From Acidobacteriaceae bacterium (GTDB lineage Bacteria > Acidobacteriota > Terriglobia > Terriglobales > Acidobacteriaceae): a stretch of 14,748 bases of DNA. The position numbers were made by a program, and so were the translations under genes. Each line of letters opens with the position of its first letter. Position 1 is the stretch's first letter. The notes below the pieces were generated by a model. That model worked only from the letters and a program-made list of their open reading frames with translations. It had not been told where the DNA came from and made no database searches. The DNA lies in assembly GCA_030039895.1 (NCBI GenBank), contig JASHUR010000287.1:1-14748 (forward strand). The letters run 5' to 3'. Positions 1-5,340 of this stretch are shown piece by piece.

Positions 1-572
1 AAGTCCCCATGAGACAGTAGTTCCGGTGCGAGTTTGATACCTGATACCTGCGGCTCGATCAGTACAGTCTGAAGACCTGCCCTTCGTCCATATTTCAGCG
101 CCGGAACGCAATCCGTATCGGCACTGACCAGGACGATCCTATCCACTGCGTGGCTTTCGGAATAGGCCGCGATATCAAGGCCAATGCGCATATCCACGCC
201 CTTTTGCTCAAAGTCTGGAACAAAATCGGCATCAGTAAGGGCTGTTCCGGTAGCGACTGGTGTTCTCTTGGGCTTATAACCGCGAAATTTCAGCACGCCC
301 CGACGCACCGCGAATAAGTCTTTGTGAGAAAGAGAGTGAAGCCATGCGTCGCTTGAAGTGAATGTAAACGATGCTCCGGAAACAGGCAGTTTCACGGTAC
401 CGCTATACATCGCACAGTCGTAATAGAGAATGCGAAAAGGCGTCTCGTCGGCGGCTTTGCAGGCGTGGGCAAACTTCTCAATGAAGTCAGGATCGTAGGT
501 TTTCTTGGCCTTTTTGGCAACAACTCGTAGAAAGCCGCCGTCAATCAGAATCGCTGCTTTGAGATTTGGCAT
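1..572 (-). CDS. NYN-domain protein (LabA/DUF88-like), 3' end beyond window
   Basis: The reading frame is open from an ATG at 572 to the left edge, giving 190 visible residues without a stop. It starts MPNLKAAILIDGGFL. Three signatures of the PIN-like NYN nuclease fold are visible: an Asp in LIDGG (D11), the KGVD motif at 124-127, and the strand VLVSADTD at 147-154 with D152 and D154. In this family these acidic residues bind the metal of a presumed ribonuclease site. The substrate cannot be read from sequence. There is no clear Shine-Dalgarno sequence before the ATG; a GC-rich hairpin ends only 11 bases upstream of it. Base composition is lower in GC than the genes further right, which fits accessory DNA. 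The fold is well supported; the biological role is unknown. Confidence 0.85.
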   Translation of the reverse strand, partial: MPNLKAAILIDGGFLRVVAKKAKKTYDPDFIEKFAHACKAADETPFRILYYDCAMYSGTVKLPVSGASFTFTSSDAWLHSLSHKDLFAVRRGVLKFRGYKPKRTPVATGTALTDADFVPDFEQKGVDMRIGLDIAAYSESHAVDRIVLVSADTDCVPALKYGRRAGLQTVLIEPQVSGIKLAPELLSHGD

Positions 573-583
573 ATGAAATAGAA

Positions 584-601
584 AGCCCCCTTACGGGGGC
601 T
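584..601 (-). terminator. Hairpin between the CADD-like gene and the NYN gene; terminator or attenuator
   Basis: Read on the minus strand this is a 7-bp perfect stem AGCCCCC / GGGGGCT around a GTAA loop, followed by the T-rich run TTCTATTT. It lies about 115 bases after the stop of the CADD-like gene, so it could terminate that transcript. The NYN start codon follows only 11 bases later. No promoter fits in between, so NYN transcription must cross the hairpin or start within it. Confidence 0.6.
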
Positions 602-628
602 GCATAGTGCTCGCCTACGAGCGTAGCG

Positions 629-659
629 GATATAGCTCTATATTACACAAAACTGTCTA
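629..659 (-). promoter_or_regulatory. Candidate promoter for the NYN gene with an overlapping inverted repeat
   Basis: On the minus strand TAGACA (654-659) matches five of six bases of the sigma-70 -35 box, and TATATC (629-634) lies 19 bases downstream, which is wide. An inverted repeat ATATAG/CTATAT with a 2-base spacer (630-643) overlaps the -10 position and could be an operator. A second small hairpin (GCTCG/CGAGC, 609-622) follows. These are pattern matches only. Confidence 0.28.
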
Positions 660-715
660 CGAAAGTGGATAAAAGTGTCTGATTGTGTCCCAAAATGGAA
701 TCTGTGTATGAGACG

Positions 716-1414
716 CTAATTCACCACACACTCCGCAATCCCGTGCCGCTCGCACACTGCCGACAGCAGCCCGTACAGCCCACCCAGAACCTCGTCCACG
801 GCCTCTAGCGCCGCGCCGCGCTCGCTGCCTTTCAGCACCGCAGCCATCTGCGCCGCCTCCACGGCCGCATGCTCGCGGTCGGCCTCAATATGAACGGTGA
901 AATACCGGTACCCCTCCGCATCCGTGAACCCGTAAAACTCCTTAAGGCCCTCAATCTTCTTCTCGCTTACCGCCGGAATCTGGCTCTCATACGCATACAG
1001 CGCCGCCAGCCCCACGCCTGTTCCGCGCTCGCCGCAGCACTGCCGGAACCCGTCAATCAGCGCCCGAGTCGCTGGCCACGGCTCGGCCCGCTTCACATCC
1101 TCGCGCTTCAGCCCCAGGCTCTCCGCAAAACGCAGCCACAGCTCGGGATGATTCGGCTCACCCGCCTCTTCATCCATCAAATTCGCCAGAATATGCCGCC
1201 GGACCTCCGCGCTCTCCGTCTGCGCGTGCACCGCCGACAGATACGTCGGGAACGCCGCCACGTGCTGGTAGTACTGGGTCGCATAATCGCGCAGCGCTTC
1301 CAGCGTCAGCTCGCCTCGCGACCACGCCTGGTAAAACGGATGCTGCAACAGATGCTGCCGCGCCACCCGCGCATCAATCTCTTCGACAATCTTCGATGTA
1401 TGGCCTTGGCTCAT
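716..1414 (-). CDS. CADD-family folate protein, probable self-sacrificing para-aminobenzoate synthase
   Basis: This 232-residue protein belongs to the heme-oxygenase-like PqqC/TenA fold, specifically the CADD family (Chlamydia CADD is of similar length). Known of the family: the chlamydial protein makes para-aminobenzoate for folate by cutting up its own Tyr27, with Lys152 as amino donor, using a dinuclear metal site. Every residue I recall is present with a constant offset of +1: Tyr28 (HPFY), Glu82, His89 (NHPELW), Tyr142-Glu143 (YESQIP), Lys153, and His175, Asp179, His182 in HIEADREH. The start is the ATG at 1414, preceded at 7 bases by GAGGAGAGG; a TTG six codons upstream overlaps that ribosome site and is unlikely. 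The gene is GC-rich, unlike both flanks. The family is firm; the activity is inferred from residues. Confidence 0.88.
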   Translation of the reverse strand: MSQGHTSKIVEEIDARVARQHLLQHPFYQAWSRGELTLEALRDYATQYYQHVAAFPTYLSAVHAQTESAEVRRHILANLMDEEAGEPNHPELWLRFAESLGLKREDVKRAEPWPATRALIDGFRQCCGERGTGVGLAALYAYESQIPAVSEKKIEGLKEFYGFTDAEGYRYFTVHIEADREHAAVEAAQMAAVLKGSERGAALEAVDEVLGGLYGLLSAVCERHGIAECVVN

Positions 1415-1511
1415 GCTCGAACCTCTCCTCAAATGGGTTTTCGTTCCTCAAGCATACTCCGCCCCACGCATCCCCAGCCACAGCCCAGTAGGAGACCGGC
1501 GATCCTCCTTT

Positions 1512-1575
1512 TGATGTCATTCTGAGCGAAGTGTGAAGCGTCCTTTGCTTCACACGAAGTCGAAGAACCTGTATC
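1512..1575. repeat. REP-like palindromic intergenic element
   Basis: A perfect 9-bp stem GTGTGAAGC (1531-1539) / GCTTCACAC (1547-1555) surrounds a 7-base loop. It is flanked by TGTCATTCTGAGCGAA on the left and GAAGTCGAAGAACCTG on the right. I recall this pairing of flanks from dispersed palindromes in acidobacterial genomes, but cannot count copies here. It sits between the divergent CADD-like and zinc-ribbon genes. The rest of 1415-1671 holds the CADD ribosome site and nothing else I can name. Confidence 0.6.
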
Positions 1576-1671
1576 TATTTGTGATTAGCTAGGAATTTTG
1601 GAGCATGATATCAGCCGTAAATTGGCCTAAAGCCATGCGGTGCAACCTAAAAGAGAAGAAAGGGGTGAAGA

Positions 1672-2145
1672 GTGTCCTTAGGAACGATCTTTGTATGGAC
1701 TTGTTTGATATTCCTCAGCCTCATAGTGATCATCGCAGCATACGGAAACAGACGTCTCGCAAAGCAGCGAAACGCACGACTCGCAGCCATGTCTCCGGCT
1801 AAACGCGAGGCATTTCTTGAAAATGAGAAGAAGTCTATAGCGGCAAAACATCAGGAAGACAACGAACATGCTCGCGCCCTGCGAGAGCAGTGGGGCAATG
1901 ATGTCCGTGACCGTCGAGGGCAGCAGAACTATGGTGCCCCTAACCCTGCAATGGTCTGTCCTCACTGCTCCGTCAAAGGCATGGTTAGGACGCGAAGAGT
2001 TAAGCAAAAGAAGGGCGTGAGCGGAGGGAAAGCAACGGCTGCGCTCTTGACTGGTGGTTTTTCCATGCTCGTAACCGGACTATCACGCAAAGAGAAGGGC
2101 ACACTTGCGTACTGCGAAAATTGCAGAAACCAATGGATCTTTTGA
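1672..2145 (+). CDS. Membrane-anchored zinc-ribbon protein of unknown function
   Basis: 157 residues, starting at GTG with AAAGGGG six bases upstream. Residues 5-23 form one hydrophobic segment, probably a membrane anchor. Residues 26-80 are highly charged and helical in character. Two knuckles, CPHC (96-99) and CENC (148-151), can bind one zinc ion as a split ribbon. Between them is an unusual glycine-rich hydrophobic stretch, KATAALLTGGFSMLVTG (120-136), followed by LSRKEKG. I recognise this spacer-and-knuckle arrangement from uncharacterised bacterial proteins but know of no assigned function. A lower-GC gene, 35 bases upstream of the next gene on the same strand and probably co-transcribed with it. 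Confidence 0.75.
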   Translation: MSLGTIFVWTCLIFLSLIVIIAAYGNRRLAKQRNARLAAMSPAKREAFLENEKKSIAAKHQEDNEHARALREQWGNDVRDRRGQQNYGAPNPAMVCPHCSVKGMVRTRRVKQKKGVSGGKATAALLTGGFSMLVTGLSRKEKGTLAYCENCRNQWIF

Positions 2146-2180
2146 GCAACAAATCTGGCTCGGATAGGAGGCCATTTGGT

Positions 2181-2939
2181 ATGAACGTCGTCGATCAGTT
2201 TACGAAATCAGAAAAGGAACTCGCGAAAAATTTCCCGAACACCTATGAGGAGGCTAAGGAGCTCGCGCGCCGCATCGCTGATCCGCAAACAGCAAGTGCG
2301 GACGAAATCTGGCCACGAATCTGGAACAAGCCTCTGTATGCAAACACAAGAGTCCCTATCGGCGCGAAATGGGCGCAACAACTTGCCCTGCATATGAACG
2401 GAGCTTGGCACCACTGGGGCACAGATGCCAGTACATTCCTAATAGAAAAGACAGGAAAAGGAATAGCTCTAGCATCTTTTGAACTGAACAAAGCCGCAGC
2501 AGAAATTCAGCAGAAAACCCGCATACCAATACACCGTTTATACGCTATACAAGGTGCGGCACAAGCCCTGCGTATCAGGGCAGCCAAAAGCGAGACGCCG
2601 TATGCTGATTTGACACATGCTGATCTTGAAATCACGGTGCAAACTTTGCGCGAAGAAATGGGATCAGGCTGGGGTCCGATTACGGTACTTCACTTCCTGA
2701 CGGATCTAGGTCTCGCATGTAAGCCGGACTTACATCTTGTAAAGACCGTACAGTATCTTTGGCCAGCGCTTAATCTGAGGCAAGGGCAGGCTCCTAATCT
2801 ACCTGAAGCAGTTGCAATAAACCGCAAAGTGCGGTGGCTGGTTGAGCAACTAGACGGCTCGTTCAGTCCTGTCCGGCTGCGCTATATCGATAAGGTTCTA
2901 ATGGAAATTTCCAAAAGGAACCTAATCCCTAATGGTTAA
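2181..2939 (+). CDS. HhH-GPD-like protein, possible DNA glycosylase
   Basis: 252 residues from ATG 2181, chosen because AGGAGG lies nine bases upstream (2166-2171); an ATG at 2121 would overlap the previous gene and has no such site. Around residues 158-175 the segment EEMGSGWGPITVLHFLTDLG resembles a helix-hairpin-helix, and KPDLHLVKTV (181-190) follows where HhH-GPD glycosylases carry the catalytic Asp (here D183). The C-terminal RYIDKVLMEISKR resembles the closing helix of OGG/AGOG-type enzymes. These enzymes remove damaged bases from DNA. I see no Fe-S cysteine cluster. The match is local, the N-terminal half is not recognised, and the substrate is unknown. GC is low. Its 3' end overlaps tdk by 11 bases, tail to tail. 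Confidence 0.7.
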   Translation: MNVVDQFTKSEKELAKNFPNTYEEAKELARRIADPQTASADEIWPRIWNKPLYANTRVPIGAKWAQQLALHMNGAWHHWGTDASTFLIEKTGKGIALASFELNKAAAEIQQKTRIPIHRLYAIQGAAQALRIRAAKSETPYADLTHADLEITVQTLREEMGSGWGPITVLHFLTDLGLACKPDLHLVKTVQYLWPALNLRQGQAPNLPEAVAINRKVRWLVEQLDGSFSPVRLRYIDKVLMEISKRNLIPNG

Positions 2940-3597
2940 TCCCTATCCCCTTCAGCTCCAGCTGCTCCGCATTCTCTTCCGCATACGGCTTAAAGCACGC
3001 CCGGCAGCGCGCCTCATATAGTCCCGCCGCGCCTACCACCACCAGGGCCTGGCTCGCGCCCAGCCGTTGCGTATGCACCGCCGGAGCACCGCACCGCATG
3101 CACACCGCCGACAGCTTCACCACTTCATCCGCCACCGCCATCAGCTCCGGAACCGGCGCGAAAGGCTCGCCCGCAAACGTCGTGTCCAGCCCCGCCAGAA
3201 TCACCCGCTTGCCCATCTGAATCAGCTCCAGCGCCAGCCCCACCAGCGCGGGCTCAAAAAACTGCGCCTCGTCCACGCCGATTACCTCGACCTCGTCCAG
3301 CACCGGAAACAGCTCCGCCTTCAGCGCCTCCACATTCGCCACCGTCCGCGCCTCCAGCGTCTGCGAGCTGTGCGAGGCAATCGCCGTCCGGTGATACCGC
3401 ACATCCAGGTCCGGCTTAAAGCTCATCACCCGCCGCCGCGCAATCTGCGCCCGCTTCAGCCGCCGGATCAGCTCCTCCGACTTCCCGGAAAACATCGGCC
3501 CGGTAATCACTTCTATCCGCCCCGGCGTCACCCGGTCTTGAGCAGAGGACGTAGCAACAGGGGCATGCAGCAAAGACTCAGTATTTGGCATCAACAT
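2929..3597 (-). CDS. tdk: Thymidine kinase (type II, tetrameric family)
   Basis: This enzyme phosphorylates thymidine with ATP to dTMP in the cytoplasmic salvage pathway. With the ATG at 3597 as start it has 222 residues. The P-loop GPMFSGKS is at 33-40, and DEAQFF at 109-114 contains the catalytic Glu110. The structural zinc ligands are Cys166/Cys169 (CMRC) and Cys198/Cys201 (CRAC). LDTTFAGEPF (137-146) is the usual post-Walker-B strand. The N-terminus carries about 25 extra residues before the kinase core. AAGAAGG precedes ATG 3597 by 4 bases and ATG 3591 by 10, so either could initiate. The short tail after the second zinc knuckle is normal. The gene is monocistronic, with a convergent neighbour. 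Confidence 0.96.
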   Translation of the reverse strand: MLMPNTESLLHAPVATSSAQDRVTPGRIEVITGPMFSGKSEELIRRLKRAQIARRRVMSFKPDLDVRYHRTAIASHSSQTLEARTVANVEALKAELFPVLDEVEVIGVDEAQFFEPALVGLALELIQMGKRVILAGLDTTFAGEPFAPVPELMAVADEVVKLSAVCMRCGAPAVHTQRLGASQALVVVGAAGLYEARCRACFKPYAEENAEQLELKGIGINH

Positions 3598-3748
3598 CAA
3601 ACCTTCTTGTTTCGTTTTCGCAGTGTATACCTGTCAAGCCCGTGCAAAACCAGAAGCGCCTCTAAGACAAACAAAGCAAAACACAAAGTCGCCGCCCCCA
3701 AAATGCATTTCCTCCCCATCCAGCTTGGTAAAATAGAATTAAGAAGAA

Positions 3749-3770
3749 AAAGGCCGCGTAAGCGGCCTTT
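3749..3770. terminator. Orphan bidirectional terminator-like hairpin
   Basis: A perfect 9-bp stem AAAGGCCGC / GCGGCCTTT with a GTAA loop. The plus strand continues TTTGCTGTTT and the minus strand TTTTTCTTCTT, so either direction could terminate. No gene ends nearby: tdk starts at 3597 running away, and the next plus-strand candidates begin downstream. It may be an attenuator, the 3' end of a small RNA, or a barrier to antisense transcription. Confidence 0.55.
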
Positions 3771-3814
3771 GCTGTTTGCACGGAACTCACTTCACGACCC
3801 CGGCGCAGGTAGCC

Positions 3815-4063
3815 ATGAAACAGACCAACTCGTCGACGCATAACCCGGTTTGTATGTCCCCGTTTTCGACCTCAACAAGGCATTTGGATGGAACAACTTA
3901 CAAAGTACATCGCCAGAATCAACACTTTGCATACCGTTTTCAGCCAAATCACCCAGAATCAAGAATGTCCATGCAGGATCGGCAAAATCAACATCTTACA
4001 TACGAATCTGCGAATTCCGGAGACCACCTAAGCCGCATGCAATCAATAATTTCTCAAAAGTGA
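3815..4063 (+). CDS. Possible small protein with an internal peptide repeat
   Basis: An 82-codon frame from ATG 3815 (a TTG at 3776 would extend it by 13). The ribosome site is weak, an AGG five bases upstream. The peptide is polar, rich in Gln, Ser, His and Asn, with no membrane segment or recognised domain. It contains RQNQHFAY and RQNQHLTY, spaced 23 codons apart. The two underlying 25-base copies differ at five positions. In this frame three of those differences are silent third-position changes and two change Phe/Leu and Ala/Thr, as expected of a coding repeat. The sample is small. GC is lower than in the following aminotransferase, whose start lies 85 bases downstream. It may be non-coding; I do not recognise it. 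Confidence 0.35.
   Translation: MKQTNSSTHNPVCMSPFSTSTRHLDGTTYKVHRQNQHFAYRFQPNHPESRMSMQDRQNQHLTYESANSGDHLSRMQSIISQK
3910..4003. repeat. Imperfect 25-base direct repeat, two copies
   Basis: Copies at 3910-3934 and 3979-4003 match at 20 of 25 positions, 69 bases apart, sharing the core AATCAACA and the end CATAC. The spacing is a multiple of three. It may be an internal repeat of the small frame or a pair of protein-binding sites upstream of the aminotransferase. Confidence 0.5.
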
Positions 4064-4148
4064 TGCGGATACCTGCTTCACAGCCGATCCCCGGCCCGCG
4101 CATGCCGCAGAGGAGGAAGGTTAAGATAGAGTCCGCAGACGCGTCGCC

Positions 4149-5333
4149 ATGACCCAGACCACCCTCCAGTCCGCCCGCCAGCTCTCGCTCAGCGAACTCG
4201 CTCCGCGCGTCCTCCAGTCCGAAATCCGCTCCATGACCATGGAGTGTGACCGCATCGGCGGCGTCAACCTCGCTCAGGGAGTCTGCGACACCGACGTCCC
4301 CGTGCCCGTCGCCGAAGCCGCCCACCAGGCCATCCGCGACGGCTACAACATTTACACCCGGCTCGACGGCATCCCGCGCCTCCGCCAGGCCATCGCCGCC
4401 AAGCTCCGCGACGACCGCGGCCTCAGTGTCGACCCCGATCGCGAAGTGCTCGTGACCAGCGGAGCCACCGGAGCCTTCCACGCCGCGGCCATGGCCCTGC
4501 TCAATCCCGGCGATGAGGTCATTCTCTTCGAGCCCTTCTACGGCTACCACGCCAATACGCTGGCGTCGCTCCGTGTCACGCCCGTCATCGTCCCGCTCGC
4601 CGCACCGGAGTGGGCGCTCGACCTCGATGCCCTCCGTGCCGCCATCACTCCGCGCACCCGCGCCCTGCTCATCAACACGCCCGCCAACCCCAGCGGAAAA
4701 ATCTTTACCCGCAATGAGCTCACCGCCCTCGGCGAAATCGCCGCCGAGCACAACCTCTTCCTCTTCACCGACGAAATCTACGAGTACTTCCTCTACGACA
4801 ACGCCCGGCACCTCAGCCCGGCCATGCTGCCCGGCCTGCGTGAGCGCACCATCCTCATGTCCGGCTTCTCCAAGACCTTCGCCATCACCGGCTGGCGTCT
4901 CGGCTACCTCGTCGCCGACCCGCAATGGCTCGGCGCCATCAGCTACTTCCACGACCTGCTTTATGTCTGTGCGCCCGCGCCCTTCCAGCACGGAGCCGCC
5001 GCCGGACTTGAGCAGCTTGGCCCTGACTTTTACCGCCGGCTCGCCCTCGATCACCAGTCCCGGCGCGACCGCCTCGTCACCGCACTCACTGACGTGGGCC
5101 TCACGCCGCACATTCCGCCCGGAGCCTACTACATCCTCGCCGATGTCTCGCGTCTTGAAGGTGGAAATGCCGCAAAGAAGGCCCGCCACCTGCTCGCCCG
5201 CACCGGAGTCGCCGCCGTCGCCGGCTCTGCGTTCTTCCGCCCCGGCGGTGGAGAAAACCTGCTCCGCTTCTGCTTCGCCAAAAAGGACGCCGACCTCGAC
5301 GAAGCCTGCCGCCGATTGAAGAATTTAGACTGA
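4149..5333 (+). CDS. PLP-dependent aminotransferase, class I/II (fold type I)
   Basis: 394 residues, the usual length for the aspartate/aromatic/kynurenine aminotransferase superfamily, which moves amino groups between amino and keto acids. Visible elements: the substrate loop YNIYTRLDGIPRLRQAIA near 66-83, phosphate-binding SGATGAF (104-110), TPANPSG with Asn180, TDEIYEYF with Asp208 and Tyr211, the Schiff-base lysine K242 in SGFSKTFAITGWRLGY, Arg250 for the phosphate, and a late LLRFCF carrying the likely carboxylate Arg. The substrate cannot be assigned; methionine, aspartate or kynurenine types are all possible. No Shine-Dalgarno lies next to the ATG: the strong AGGAGGAAGG (4111-4120) is about 28 bases away, with an in-frame TAA at 4122 between, so this ATG is the first usable start. 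The HpnI-like gene follows after 7 bases. Confidence 0.93.
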   Translation: MTQTTLQSARQLSLSELAPRVLQSEIRSMTMECDRIGGVNLAQGVCDTDVPVPVAEAAHQAIRDGYNIYTRLDGIPRLRQAIAAKLRDDRGLSVDPDREVLVTSGATGAFHAAAMALLNPGDEVILFEPFYGYHANTLASLRVTPVIVPLAAPEWALDLDALRAAITPRTRALLINTPANPSGKIFTRNELTALGEIAAEHNLFLFTDEIYEYFLYDNARHLSPAMLPGLRERTILMSGFSKTFAITGWRLGYLVADPQWLGAISYFHDLLYVCAPAPFQHGAAAGLEQLGPDFYRRLALDHQSRRDRLVTALTDVGLTPHIPPGAYYILADVSRLEGGNAAKKARHLLARTGVAAVAGSAFFRPGGGENLLRFCFAKKDADLDEACRRLKNLD

Positions 5334-5340
5334 TATTTAC

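Noticed and set aside
869..1525. Plus-strand frame of 218 codons opposite the CADD-like gene
   Set aside because: Arg/Leu/Pro-rich shadow of a gene with complete active-site motifs.
2121..2180. Upstream ATG extension of the HhH-like gene
   Set aside because: It overlaps the end of the zinc-ribbon gene and lacks a ribosome site, whereas ATG 2181 has AGGAGG nine bases upstream.
3620..3650. Minus-strand TTGACA and TATACA upstream of tdk as a promoter
   Set aside because: The two boxes are only a couple of bases apart, and neither has a partner at normal spacing. A promoter is likely somewhere here but cannot be placed.
3850..4152. Plus-strand frame from TTG ending in an ATGA overlap with the aminotransferase
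   Set aside because: No ribosome site, random-looking product, and the internal repeat changes are mostly amino-acid changing in this frame. Kept only as a note on initiation.
3996..5189. Long minus-strand open frame (397 codons) opposite the aminotransferase
   Set aside because: Its Gly/Val/Glu/Ala-rich product mirrors the GC-rich codons of the plus-strand gene, which has full PLP-enzyme motifs. It is an antisense shadow.
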